Below, piece after piece: positions 8,549 through 18,536 of a DNA stretch of 64,000 nucleotides. Origin of the DNA: Desulfarculus sp. GTDB taxonomy: Bacteria; Desulfobacterota; Desulfarculia; Desulfarculales; Desulfarculaceae. Location: the NCBI GenBank assembly GCA_016218705.1, contig JACRDC010000053.1:1-64000 (forward strand), in the 5' to 3' direction. The position numbers and the translations under genes were made by a program. The notes under the pieces were generated by a model, which made no database searches, was not told the origin of the DNA, and was given only the letters and a program-made list of their open reading frames with translations. How positions within the stretch are numbered: the first letter of the stretch is position 1; every line of letters starts with the position of its first letter.

Positions 8549-9082
8549 ATGAGCAAACATACGATCATGGGCCGCCTGGCCGGGGCCGGGCTGTGCGCCT
8601 GTCTGCTGGCCCTGGCCGGCGGCTGTGCCCTGTATTTGGAGCCCGGACCCAACCCGGCCCATCTGTTGGTCAGCGCCCAGGCCTCGGTGACCCCGGCCAT
8701 GGTGGAACAGGCCCTGGAGAGCCGATCCTACCTCAAGTTCCAGGTCTTCGGCGGAGGGGAGGAGGTCTCCGATCCCCTGTGGGACCTGCGGGCCTTTGTG
8801 CCCCGGGCCGATGGCGGCTACACTCCGCTGAAACCCCTGCGGCCGGTGGAAGACCTCGAGGGCTACCAAATGGCGGCCACGGCCGAGTTCCTGGCCCCGC
8901 CTGGTACCTACGAGGTCTTCATCCTGCTGGAGTGCTCGGTGCGCCACGTGGACTTGTCGGGGCCGGTGCCGGTGACGGAGTATGTGTACCTGATAACCTG
9001 GCGGCACACCCAGACCATGGAGTTTTGTCCGGGCTGCCGCCTGGAGATCAAGCCCTTCGAGGGCCGCCAGCCCAGGCACTGA
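8549..9082 (+). CDS. Predicted lipoprotein, family not recognised
   Basis: 177-aa protein with a lipoprotein signal ending LAGGC, so probably membrane anchored in the periplasm. The rest looks like a beta-rich small domain (YEVFILLECSVRHVDL, EYVYLITWRH) and has a CPGC pair near the C-terminus that could bind metal or form a disulfide. RBS AAGGAG lies upstream of the ATG. It is divergent from the PASTA gene and followed by the 99-bp tandem repeats. I do not recognise a family and assign no function. Confidence 0.65.
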   Translation: MSKHTIMGRLAGAGLCACLLALAGGCALYLEPGPNPAHLLVSAQASVTPAMVEQALESRSYLKFQVFGGGEEVSDPLWDLRAFVPRADGGYTPLKPLRPVEDLEGYQMAATAEFLAPPGTYEVFILLECSVRHVDLSGPVPVTEYVYLITWRHTQTMEFCPGCRLEIKPFEGRQPRH

Positions 9083-9180
9083 CCCGGGCCGGACAGCCGC
9101 CAAGGGGCAAGCCGCCGAAATATGGCGGGCCGGGCCGGGTGCCTCGGCAGCCAACCGTTTTGGTGGCGAATACTCACCGG

Positions 9181-9477
9181 CGGGGGTCGAGTGCCTCGAC
9201 TCCCAATGCGGGTCGGGGGACGCTCTCCCCTGACCAACCCCGTCGGCTCCCGTACAGACCTTGTTGAACATACAAGGGGCGGGGGTCGAGTGCCTCGACT
9301 CCCAATGCGGGTCGGGGGACGCTCTCCCCTGACCAACCCCGTCGGCTCCCGTACAGACCTTGTTGAACATACAAGGGGCGGAGGTCGAGTGCCTCGACTC
9401 CCAATGCGGGTCGGGAGACGCTCTACCCTGACCAACCCCGTCGGCTCCCGTACAGACCTTGTTGAACATACAAGGGG
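9181..9477. repeat. Three tandem copies of a 99-bp repeat
   Basis: Copies begin at 9181, 9280 and 9379, each opening CGGGGGTCGAGTGCCTCGAC (copy 3 has one G-to-A change there) and ending GTTGAACATACAAGGGG. The first two copies are identical by eye; the third has about three substitutions. Each copy carries a GTCGAG-TGC-CTCGAC hairpin. The period is a multiple of three, so open frames run through it on both strands, but codon content and lack of starts argue against coding. It lies between a lipoprotein gene and the 3' end of aacS. Confidence 0.9.
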
Positions 9478-9505
9478 CGGGGGTTATCCCCGCCCGTCTT
9501 GGTTC
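9475..9505 (+). terminator. GGGCGGGG/CCCCGCCC hairpin closing the tandem repeats
   Basis: The 8-bp stem at 9475-9482 and 9488-9495, loop GTTAT, is followed by GTCTTGGTT. It begins in the last nucleotides of the third repeat, so the repeat's GGGG end forms its left arm. It could terminate the lipoprotein transcript after the repeats. Confidence 0.5.
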
Positions 9506-9598
9506 AGGTTAAAACAACAACCTCCTGCTCACCGTTGCGAGGCTTGGCGCCAATGTCTTGTCCACCAGTGTAAGGCCCGGTCTATTGGCGGATAAGCT

Positions 9599-11548
<1,950 letters not shown>

Positions 11549-11627
11549 GGTCAAGACTCCTTCCCTTGCCTGGGTGCCCAGCGGAGGGGCTGGTGTACCG
11601 AGTTCACGGACATCATGATCGCCGGCC

Positions 11628-12467
11628 TTAATAGGTCAGCACCATGCCGCCATCGAAGAGCAAATCGCCGCCCACCAGGTAGCGGGCAAAGCGCGAGAAG
11701 CCGAACAAGAAGAGGTTGCCCACCTCCACGGGGTGCATCATGGTCTTGACCCGGGAGCGGCCCAGCATGACATCCGTGACCACCTCCTCCTGGCTGATGC
11801 CCCGCTGGGCGGCCTGGGCGGGTATCTGGCCCAGGGCCAGGGGGGTCTTGACGAAGCCGCTACTTACGCTGAAGGAGCGCACCAGGCCTCCGCCCTCGGC
11901 GCTGATGGACTGGCTTAGCGCGCGCAGGCCGAACTTGGTGATGTTGTACACCGGCTTGTTCATCGTGCAGATGTGGCCGTGCACGCTGCTCATGTTGCCG
12001 ATGACCCCCACGCCGCCGGCGCTTTTCTTCATGTGGGGGATGCACAGCTTGGCCAGGTAGAAGGGGGCGCGCAGCATGATGCGCTGCATGAGGTCGTATT
12101 TCTCCATGGGGAAGTTGTCCACGGAGTCAATATGCTGCAAGCCGGCGATGTTGGCCAGATATTTCACGCTGCCCAGCTTGGCGGCCTCGGCCACGGCGGC
12201 CTCTATGTCGTGGTCGCTGGTCAGGTCGCACTTGATGAAGACCATCTGCCCGCCCAGGTCGCGGGCCATATGCTGGGTCTTGTGCCCCTCGGCCTGGTTG
12301 ATGTCCAGGCCCACGGTCATCAGGCCGTTGGCCGCGGCCACCATGGCCGTGGCCCGGCCGATGCCGGTGGCCGCGCCACTGACAATGCACACGTTCTGGG
12401 CATTGAAGCTCGGGTCCTCCAGGAAGAGTATCTCCTGGCGGGTTATGACGGGTTCGTTGATATCCAT
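11628..12467 (-). CDS. SDR oxidoreductase, probable D-3-hydroxybutyrate dehydrogenase
   Basis: 279-aa classical short-chain dehydrogenase. It has the NAD-binding GAATGIG at residues 31-37, the NIAG motif (about 106-109), a catalytic serine in NMSS (160/161), Tyr174 and Lys178 in YNITK. Substrate assignment rests on the loop PLALGQIPAQAAQRGISQEE, which resembles the conserved substrate-lid segment of bacterial 3-hydroxybutyrate dehydrogenases, and on the adjacent acetoacetyl-CoA synthetase. The start at 12467 is set by GGAGG 5 nt upstream. It probably feeds hydroxybutyrate or PHB carbon into acetyl-CoA. Residues before the Rossmann fold are about 25 longer than in typical enzymes. Confidence 0.78.
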   Translation of the reverse strand: MDINEPVITRQEILFLEDPSFNAQNVCIVSGAATGIGRATAMVAAANGLMTVGLDINQAEGHKTQHMARDLGGQMVFIKCDLTSDHDIEAAVAEAAKLGSVKYLANIAGLQHIDSVDNFPMEKYDLMQRIMLRAPFYLAKLCIPHMKKSAGGVGVIGNMSSVHGHICTMNKPVYNITKFGLRALSQSISAEGGGLVRSFSVSSGFVKTPLALGQIPAQAAQRGISQEEVVTDVMLGRSRVKTMMHPVEVGNLFLFGFSRFARYLVGGDLLFDGGMVLTY

Positions 12468-12540
12468 GAGGCCCTCCGGGTTTGGCAATTGCTAACCGCA
12501 CGACCAGCAATATGCGGGCCAGCAGGGATGGCGGGGCATA

Positions 12541-12555
12541 TTTACTTTCAGTAAA
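12541..12555. promoter_or_regulatory. Candidate operator upstream of the hydroxybutyrate genes
   Basis: TTTACT-TTC-AGTAAA is a perfect 6-bp inverted repeat 74 nt upstream of the dehydrogenase start, in AT-richer DNA. Its size fits a dimeric TetR/FadR-type repressor site. No regulator gene is adjacent. Confidence 0.4.
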
Positions 12556-12596
12556 GCTAGTTAGCCGTAGAAGGCCAGGCCGGCCCGGGGGCCACA

Positions 12597-12636
12597 AATG
12601 TAGCAATACCGCCACATGTAGCATCACATCTACATT
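12597..12636. promoter_or_regulatory. Inverted repeat AATGTAG..CTACATT
   Basis: A perfect 7-bp inverted repeat has arms 12597-12603 and 12630-12636, with an additional ATGTAGCA copy between the arms. It lies about 130-170 nt upstream of the dehydrogenase gene. It could be a second operator or part of the neighbouring repeat element. Confidence 0.3.
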
Positions 12637-12637
12637 A

Positions 12638-12762
12638 TTACTATTTTAACAGCCATCATATAGTATTAGGTTGTTGGCTCTTGATCCGGGCATCCTCTGG
12701 CCGGCGGGTTTTGATTTTTGGCCGCCCAAGCCCCGTGTCCCGCTCTTGGCCCGGCCATTCTT
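12638..12762 (+). repeat. 125-bp repeat X, copy 1 (inverted partner at 24816-24942)
   Basis: This stretch is about 85-90% identical by eye to the reverse complement of 24816-24942, including long exact runs around TTGTTGGCTCTTGATCCGGG and GCCCAAGCCCCGTGTCCCGC. Both copies directly abut a sequence beginning ATACCAA (12763 here; the palindrome 24766-24815 there), so X and the hairpin element behave as a unit. No reading frame is apparent. Confidence 0.85.
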
Positions 12763-12964
12763 ATACCAAGTTGCGATCTAACGAGTAGTTTGATCGCAAC
12801 TTGGTATGCGGGCCAAGAACCACCCCAAAAAAGCCGCGCTTTTTTGGGGACCCCGGTGGATGGCCCGCCGGGCGCGAAAGCGCCCGGGAGGCCGGGCAAA
12901 AACACTCTTTTGCCCGGCCGGTCAGCAATCAAAGCCATGGATGGCTTTGATTGCATATTGGTAT
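12763..12964 (+). repeat. Multi-hairpin MITE-like element, copy A (202 bp)
   Basis: It starts ATACCAAGTTGCGATC and ends in the reverse complement of ATACCAATATGCAATC, so the termini are inverted repeats matching at 13 of 16 positions. Inside are four consecutive hairpins: a 16-bp perfect stem (12763-12778/12792-12807), CCCCAAAAAAG/CTTTTTTGGGG (12823-12849), GGGCGC-GAAA-GCGCCC, CCGGGCAAAA/TTTTGCCCGG, and a CAATCAAAGCCAT/ATGGCTTTGATTG stem. Copy B at 13510 is nearly identical. No coding capacity. TA flanks the ends, as in IS630/mariner-type MITEs. Confidence 0.85.
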
Positions 12965-13509
12965 TAGGGCACCGGCAGGGGGCTGCTATGATCCACCCGG
13001 GAAGGGATAGGGGCTCCCTGCGGCCCCTGCCCACGCCAGGGCGGAGAGTCCACCCCGCGCCGGCGCTCGCATCGGCAAAGCCAGTATGGCCGGGCGGCTC
13101 TAGCGGAACACAAAAAGAAACCGCTTAGGTTTTCTTGGGCCGCTGAAACGTTAAGGGTTGTACCCAGAGGAAATACGCCGAAAAACTATGCGTCTGATCT
13201 GAAATGCGTATAACAGGCACAAGCGGATTATGCGCATGGCGCTCCGCGGCGTTTGGTTTTCTGGTTTTGCTAAAGGCGCCAGGGCATGGAGTGCCCCTCG
13301 GCCTCTACTTTCGGTGCGCGTGGTTCGACCTGGGCCGTGGCAAGCAGCCCCCTGGCATTGCTGGCCGCCAGGGGCGCGGCCGTGCCAGCATGCGGGCTTG
13401 AGCTCCGGGGCCAAGTCCGCCGCAAGCCTTCGTTGGTATTCAGCCGGTTGCCGGATGGACCGCCGCCGTCCATGTAGAACATATGCTACACGGGTTGCGG
13501 CCGGGGCTT
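12965..13509. other. Intergenic stretch between element copies A and B, unexplained
   Basis: 545 bp with no convincing gene. Short open frames here lack ribosome binding sites. Local structure includes AGCGG..CCGCT (about 13097-13126) and GGCATGGAGTGCCCC. The composition is mixed, and part of it is AT-richer than surrounding genes. I could not match it to a known structured RNA by eye. Confidence 0.4.
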
Positions 13510-13710
13510 ATACCAAGTTGCGATCAAACGAGTAGTTGATCGCAACTTGGTATGCGGGCCAAGAACCACCCCAAAAAAGCCGCGCTTTTTTGGGGACCCC
13601 GGCGGATGGCCCGCCGGGTGCGAAAGCGCCCGGGAGACCGGGCAAAAACACTCTTTTGCCCGGCCGATCAGCAATCAAAGCCCTGGATGGCTTTGATTGC
13701 ATATTGGTAT
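13510..13710 (+). repeat. Multi-hairpin MITE-like element, copy B (201 bp)
   Basis: Same orientation as copy A and roughly 95% identical by eye, with differences mostly in hairpin loops and single bases (for example CCCTGG versus CATGG in the last stem). It is again flanked by TT on the left and TAG on the right, while the sequences further out differ from copy A. This defines the element ends as ATACCAAG and TTGGTAT. Confidence 0.85.
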
Positions 13711-13722
13711 TAGTGTGTGCCG

Positions 13723-13746
13723 GAGAAAGCCATCCATGGCTTTCTC
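13723..13746. repeat. Palindrome related to the last hairpin of the element
   Basis: GAGAAAGCCAT-CC-ATGGCTTTCTC has 11-bp arms and sits 12 nt after copy B. It shares the AAAGCCAT core with the element's terminal stem. Between here and the MCP 2 stop are more GC-rich inverted repeats, including GGGGCCTG/CAGGCCCC (13845-13877), whose last base is in the MCP stop codon. Confidence 0.6.
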
Positions 13747-13876
13747 TTCTTGGCGCTTGCCAAGGTTAAATTTTGGCAAGCTTGCGAAACCAAGGCAAAT
13801 TTTCATTTGGCCTGATTTCGGGCGGGCCGTCCGTGGCCCGCGTGGGGGCCTGTCTGCGTGTTACTCCGGCAGGCCC

Positions 13877-15418
13877 CTAGAAGTCCTGCTTCTGGCCCGG
13901 CTCCGGCGCGGGCAGGCGCCCAGGTGGCCGCCGGGCCGGGGCGGCCTGGGCCTGGTCGGTATGGAAGTGGGCGATCTCCTCGGCCAACTCCTGGGCCACG
14001 GCGGCGTGATTCTGGGTGACCTGGTCAATGTCGGCCATGGCCTTGTTGACCTGCTCGATGCCTTGGGCCTGCTCGTGGCTGGCCCGGGCGATCTCGCCCA
14101 CCAGCCCGGCCACCTCGCCCACCTTCACCGCCACCTCGCGGTACTGGCCGTCGGTGCTCTCCACCAGTTGGGAGCCCTGCTTGATCTTGAGCACGATGTC
14201 GCCGATCATGCTGTCGGTGTCCTGGGCGGCCTGGGCGGCGCGCAGCGCCAGGTTGCGCACCTCGTCGGCCACCACGGCAAAGCCGGCGCCAGCCTCGCCC
14301 GCCCGGGCCGCCTCCACGGCGGCGTTCAAGGCCAAGAGGTTGGTCTGGAAGGCCACCTCCTGGATGGTCTTGATGATCTTGCCCACGTTGTCGCTGGCCG
14401 CCGAGGTTTCGGCCATGAACCCGCTGAGCTGGCGCATGGCCTCGCGCGCCCGCTGCAACAGCTCGCTGGTATCGTCCATCAGGCCCTTGGCCCGCTGGGC
14501 GTGCTGGTCGTTGCGGTGGATCATGGAGGCCATCTCCTCCATGGAGGCCGCGGTCTGTTCCACCCCGGCGGCCTGGGCCCCGGCCCCCTCGGCCATGTGC
14601 TGGGACTTCTGCCCCACCAGCCCTATCACCTGGTTGAGGTTGCGCGAGACCTGGTCCATGGAGCGGGCCAACTCGCCCAGCTCATCCTTCTGGGCGATGT
14701 TCAGGGTCTGGGTCAGGTCGCCGCCGGAGAGCCCCGCGGCCAGGTTGACCAGCTTGTGCACCGGCCGGATGACCTGCATGGAGATGAGCAGGTAGATCAA
14801 GAAGATGGCCAACAGGCTGCCCGAAAGGCCGATGATGGTGCTGCGCAGGCGGATGGCGCTTTGCTGGTCCTGGTTCTTGGCGATGTCGCGGCGCACCAGC
14901 ACTCCGCCCAGGGTCTGGCGGCTCTGGCCGTGGCAGTGGTGGCAGCGGGGCTCGTTCATCATGGGCCGAAAGAGGGTCAGCACCGGCTTGCCGTCGGCCA
15001 GCTCGTCAAAGGCCTGGGTGGGCGCCTGGTTTTGGCCCACCAGGCGCTCCAGGGCCTCCAGGGCCTGGGGGTTGACAAGTATCTTGCCCAGGTCCTGGTG
15101 CAGGCGCGCGGGCTGGGAGGCATAGGTGATCTTCTTGTCGAAGCCGAAGATCAGCACCTCGCCGCCGGTCATGTTCTTGCGGAAGGACTCCATCTGCTGG
15201 TTGATGGTCTGGCTGTCGCCGATGCTCATGGGTTGCAGGATGCCGTTGTAGACCGCGTCGGCCAATAGGTTGGCCGTGGCCTGCAGCTCGTCGTGGCTGC
15301 TTATGGACATGTCGCGCAGGTTGATGAAGCTGATGGTGCCCATGACCAGGGTGAACATCACCGCCAGGCTGCCGATGACCTTGAACTGCAGGCTGTGCAG
15401 AAAGCGCTTGACCTCCAT
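13877..15418 (-). CDS. Methyl-accepting chemotaxis protein with periplasmic c-heme motif (MCP 2)
   Basis: 513-aa chemoreceptor. TM1 is about residues 13-33, and a periplasmic sensor domain spans about 35-185, carrying CHHCH at residues 159-163. TM2 (about 193-213), HAMP and a full MA signalling domain with [20 protein letters not shown] follow. CHHCH fits the CxxCH motif for covalent heme c; heme-containing periplasmic sensor domains on MCPs are known from Geobacter. Its ATG overlaps the stop of the tetraheme cytochrome gene by one base (TGATG), so the two are translationally coupled. It plausibly senses redox state, oxygen or a small ligand via heme. There is no clear C-terminal tethering pentapeptide. 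Confidence 0.9.
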   Translation of the reverse strand: MEVKRFLHSLQFKVIGSLAVMFTLVMGTISFINLRDMSISSHDELQATANLLADAVYNGILQPMSIGDSQTINQQMESFRKNMTGGEVLIFGFDKKITYASQPARLHQDLGKILVNPQALEALERLVGQNQAPTQAFDELADGKPVLTLFRPMMNEPRCHHCHGQSRQTLGGVLVRRDIAKNQDQQSAIRLRSTIIGLSGSLLAIFLIYLLISMQVIRPVHKLVNLAAGLSGGDLTQTLNIAQKDELGELARSMDQVSRNLNQVIGLVGQKSQHMAEGAGAQAAGVEQTAASMEEMASMIHRNDQHAQRAKGLMDDTSELLQRAREAMRQLSGFMAETSAASDNVGKIIKTIQEVAFQTNLLALNAAVEAARAGEAGAGFAVVADEVRNLALRAAQAAQDTDSMIGDIVLKIKQGSQLVESTDGQYREVAVKVGEVAGLVGEIARASHEQAQGIEQVNKAMADIDQVTQNHAAVAQELAEEIAHFHTDQAQAAPARRPPGRLPAPEPGQKQDF

Positions 15419-15918
15419 CAGTGCGCCCCCCCGTAGATCATGGGCTTAAAGCGGAAGGCGCCCACCCGCTCGGCGTTGTGGCAGACCTCGCAGTCCTTGA
15501 TCTTGGGCCGGCGGATGATCTGCTTGGTGTCCTGGCTCTGGGCGTGCAGGCTGCCCGGGCCGTGGCAGACCTCGCAGCCGGCGTTCATCAATTGCGGGGT
15601 CTCGCCCTCGGAGCGGAAGCCGCCGGGGCGGTTGTAGCCCGTGGTGTGGCACTCAAAGCACTTGCGCGCCTCCTCCTCGGTGAGCCCCTTCCTCATTATT
15701 TTAATGCTGTTGTAGGAATGGGCCTTCTTGGAGTACTTCTGGAAGCGCTCGTACTGCTCCTCGTGACACTCCTGGCAGGCCTGGGCGCCCAGGTAGGTGG
15801 CCTGGCCGCTGGGCTCGGCCCAGGAGGGCCACACCGCCAGCAGGCTGGCCAGGGCCGCCAGCCCCAGGCAGTATCCCACCAAGTTCCCCGGCGATTTGCG
15901 CGATTGACCTTTGGACAT
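15418..15918 (-). CDS. Periplasmic tetraheme c-type cytochrome (cytochrome c554-like)
   Basis: 166-aa exported protein with signal peptide [21 protein letters not shown]. Four heme c sites are visible: CQECH, CFECH, CEVCH and CEVCH. Spacing and surrounding sequence ([12 protein letters not shown]) resemble the cytochrome c554/c-prime multiheme families of anaerobes. The start is ATG at 15918, with a TTG two codons upstream as alternative. The gene directly precedes and overlaps the heme-MCP gene, so it may deliver electrons to, or report redox state to, the receptor. A stand-alone role in respiration is also possible. Confidence 0.9.
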   Translation of the reverse strand: MSKGQSRKSPGNLVGYCLGLAALASLLAVWPSWAEPSGQATYLGAQACQECHEEQYERFQKYSKKAHSYNSIKIMRKGLTEEEARKCFECHTTGYNRPGGFRSEGETPQLMNAGCEVCHGPGSLHAQSQDTKQIIRRPKIKDCEVCHNAERVGAFRFKPMIYGGAH

Positions 15919-15993
15919 GGGCAAGCTTCCAAGGCAAAGGGTTGATACGCACGGGGGTTACTCTACGATAAATCCGCTGTGAATTACAAGGGT

Positions 15994-16050
15994 TAACTTG
16001 AGCGCTTCGCACAAAAACCGCACAAAATAAGGCAAAATATCCTCAAGTTA
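15994..16050. promoter_or_regulatory. Inverted repeat upstream of the cytochrome-MCP 2 operon
   Basis: A perfect 9-bp inverted repeat, TAACTTGAG (15994-16002) and CTCAAGTTA (16042-16050), has arm centres 48 bp apart and lies 76-132 nt upstream of the cytochrome start. The DNA between the arms is AT-rich and could hold the promoter. This layout suggests an operator pair bound cooperatively. Confidence 0.4.
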
Positions 16051-16133
16051 TCTCAATGCCCCGCCGCCGGTGGTGTATTGGCGCGATAGTGACTGAACCG
16101 CCCTCAGCTTTGCCCGGGCCGCTGGCGGCGGGG

Positions 16134-16177
16134 TGAAAAGCGCCGCGCGCCCGGCTGGGGACCGGGCGCGCGGCGCC
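16134..16177 (-). terminator. Intrinsic terminator of MCP 3
   Basis: A 15-bp perfect stem (16140-16154 with 16162-16176, sequence GCGCCGCGCGCCCGG) with a 7-nt loop is followed on the minus strand by CTTTTCACC. It sits 22 nt beyond the MCP 3 stop codon. It also shields the cytochrome operon from MCP 3 read-through. Confidence 0.8.
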
Positions 16178-16198
16178 AAGAGGCTGGCGGTGGGGGGG

Positions 16199-18181
16199 CT
16201 AGAAGTCCTTGAAGTCGGCGTCGTCCAGGGGGATGACATCTTCGGGACGCTTGCCGCGCTGGCCCGCCGGCTTGTCCTCGGCCTTGGCCGCGGGCGCCGC
16301 CTTGGCGGCCTTGGCCGTGGGCGCCGGGGTGGCGTGGCGGGCCGGCGGGGGCAGGGCCGGCGTGGCCTTGACGGCGGCCTTGGCCTTGCGCCGCAGGGAG
16401 AAGCCGCCGGCCGGCTTGGCCGGGTCGGCCAGGCCGGCGGCCCCGCCCACCACGTCCGTGAGATCGGCCACGAACTCCTTCATGTGCTTGGCCTGGCCGT
16501 TCATCTCCTCGGCGGCGCTGGCCGTCTCTTCGGCGGAGGCGGCGTTGCTCTGGGTCAGGCGGTCCATCTGGTTCATGGCCTGGTTGATCTGGCCGATGCC
16601 CTGGGCCTGCTCCTTGGAGGCGGCGGCGATCTCGCCCACCAGCTCGCCGATTTTTCTGGCGTTGGTGGCCACCTCCCCGAAATCGCGGTTGGTCTTGTCC
16701 ACCAGCTCGGCCCCGCCCTTGATCTTCTGCACCGTGCCCTCGATCAGCCCGGCGGTGTTCTTGGCCGCCTCTCCGGCGCGCATGGCCAGGTTGCGCACCT
16801 CGTCGGCCACCACGGCGAAACCGGCCCCGGCCTCTCCCGCCCGGGCCGCCTCCACGGCGGCGTTCAGCGCCAGCAGGTTGGTCTGGAAGGCGATCTCGTC
16901 AATGGTCTTGATGATCTTGCTGATCTCCTCGCTGGCCTGGGATATCTCGCCCATGCTCACGGTCAGTTGCTTCATGGACCTGTTGGCCTCGGCCATGGTC
17001 TGCCCCGCGGCCTTGGTGATGACGTCGGCCTCGCTGGCGTGGTCGGCGTTCTGGCGCACCATGGAGGCCATCTCCTCCAGGGAGGCCGAGGTTTCCTCCA
17101 GGGACGAGGCCTGTTGCGACGCCCCGTCGGCCAGGCTCTGGCTGGCCGAGGAGACCTCGGTGGCCGCCGAGGTCACCTGGTCCGCGGCCTCGTTGAGGCC
17201 CGAGACCACCCGCATGATGGGCCGGTTGATGCCGCGCACGAAGAAGACGATGGCCACCAGGGCCAAGGCCAGACAGATGGCGCCGATCAAGAGCATGCCG
17301 TTGCGGATGCCGCGCACCGGGGACAGGAACTCCTCCTCGTCCTGGGTGGCGCCCACCGACCAGCCGGTCAACTGCACCGGCGCGAAGCCGGCCTGCTTGG
17401 GCACCTCCTTGTACACATAGCGGGCCGTCCCGGTCTCGCCGGCGGTCATGCGGCGCGATATCTCCTCCATGCCCTTCAGGGTGGTGATGTTGAGATCCAG
17501 GAGCAGCTTGGGGTCGGGGTGGGCGATGAGGGAGCCGCTCTTGTCGGTCATGAAGGCGTAGCCGGTCTTGCCGAGCTTGGTGCCGGAGATCTTGTTGCTC
17601 AGGACCTCCAGCTTAAGAATGGTCATCATGATGCCCACGAAGCCGGTGTTGGAGGGTATGGGCGTGGCCAACACCACCACCGGGTTGCCGGTCTTCTTGG
17701 ACTTGACCGGCTGGCCCACGCTGGCCTGGCCGGCCTTGGCCGACTGGAAATAATCGCGGTCGGCGGTGTTGATGCCCTTGTTGGTGCCCCCCACGCTGTC
17801 GGCGATGACCTTGCCACTGGCGTCGGTGACCACGATGGCCTCGTAGTCCTGGCCGATGTCCTTCATGGCGCTGGTCAGCTTCTTGTCCAGGTCGGCGATG
17901 TCGGCGGCCGATGCCTCCAGGCCGTCCTTGGCCACCTTGGCCGCCACCCGGATGGGCGTGTTGCCGCTGGCCAGTTCCTTGACCAGCTTGATCTCCTCGG
18001 CCAGGAACACCTGGGCCAGGTCGGCCAGGCGCTGGGCGGTGTGATGGGCCTCCAGACGGGCCATGGTCTCCAGGGCGTCGCCGGCGCGGTACTGGGCCAG
18101 CAGGCCCACCAGCAACAGGGGGATGACCACCAGGGCCATGCCGCCCACGGTCAGCTTCTTGCCGAGACTTACTCGTGCCAC
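16199..18181 (-). CDS. Methyl-accepting chemotaxis protein with dCache-type sensor (MCP 3)
   Basis: 660-aa chemoreceptor. TM1 is about residues 10-30, followed by a roughly 250-residue periplasmic domain with double-Cache features ([48 protein letters not shown]). TM2 ([20 protein letters not shown]), HAMP and the MA domain follow. The Ala/Pro/Lys-rich C-terminal linker ends DFKDF, another xFxxF-type CheR/CheB tether. The GTG at 18181 is preferred as start because GGGAG is 6 nt upstream and [10 protein letters not shown] fits a receptor N-terminus; a TTG at 18199 is the alternative. dCache domains commonly bind amino or organic acids, but the ligand is unknown. Confidence 0.92.
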   Translation of the reverse strand: MARVSLGKKLTVGGMALVVIPLLLVGLLAQYRAGDALETMARLEAHHTAQRLADLAQVFLAEEIKLVKELASGNTPIRVAAKVAKDGLEASAADIADLDKKLTSAMKDIGQDYEAIVVTDASGKVIADSVGGTNKGINTADRDYFQSAKAGQASVGQPVKSKKTGNPVVVLATPIPSNTGFVGIMMTILKLEVLSNKISGTKLGKTGYAFMTDKSGSLIAHPDPKLLLDLNITTLKGMEEISRRMTAGETGTARYVYKEVPKQAGFAPVQLTGWSVGATQDEEEFLSPVRGIRNGMLLIGAICLALALVAIVFFVRGINRPIMRVVSGLNEAADQVTSAATEVSSASQSLADGASQQASSLEETSASLEEMASMVRQNADHASEADVITKAAGQTMAEANRSMKQLTVSMGEISQASEEISKIIKTIDEIAFQTNLLALNAAVEAARAGEAGAGFAVVADEVRNLAMRAGEAAKNTAGLIEGTVQKIKGGAELVDKTNRDFGEVATNARKIGELVGEIAAASKEQAQGIGQINQAMNQMDRLTQSNAASAEETASAAEEMNGQAKHMKEFVADLTDVVGGAAGLADPAKPAGGFSLRRKAKAAVKATPALPPPARHATPAPTAKAAKAAPAAKAEDKPAGQRGKRPEDVIPLDDADFKDF

Positions 18182-18332
18182 GCCTGTCTCCCTTCGCAAC
18201 GAATTTCTGATTGCTGCAACTTATGAATACCCAGGTGCAAAGGCTTCTCGCCGGCCCGGCCCGCCGTGTCACATCCGCCCTGGGGGGCGGGCGCGCGGCT
18301 GGGGCCGAAACCGCAGGAGAGTAGGCAACCAG

Positions 18333-18371
18333 TCACAACTCACTCTATTAGTGTAAGCCATGTAGTTGTGA
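18333..18371. promoter_or_regulatory. Inverted repeat between MCP 3 and the MBL gene
   Basis: TCACAACT (18333-18340) and AGTTGTGA (18364-18371) form a perfect 8-bp inverted repeat with arm centres 31 bp apart, about three helical turns. It sits in the 355-bp divergent gap 18182-18536. CTAATA lies between the arms on the minus strand and could be a -10 element for MCP 3. Nothing else stands out in this gap. Confidence 0.4.
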
Positions 18372-18536
18372 AAACACAACCCCTTGGCGGGAGGACCGCC
18401 ATCCTGCCCAGGGGCCAACCGGCCTGGGGACAAGGCTGGCCCGGCGCCGCCTGCGCGCCGGCGGGGCGGGGGGTATAATCATCCCGCGAGGCCCGCGCCC
18501 ATGGGCGGGCCACCAAACCCCAGCCAGGAGGGCGCC

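Noticed and set aside
9181-9477. Tandem repeats as a CRISPR array
   Set aside because: The repeats are contiguous 99-bp units with no variable spacers.
9122-9595. Open frames on both strands through the 99-bp repeats as a repeat protein
   Set aside because: They are open only because 99 is divisible by three and the unit lacks stops. There is no start signal, both strands are equally open, and the composition is implausible.
13204-13535. Several short open frames between element copies A and B
   Set aside because: No ribosome binding sites, low-complexity translations, and they run into repeat DNA.
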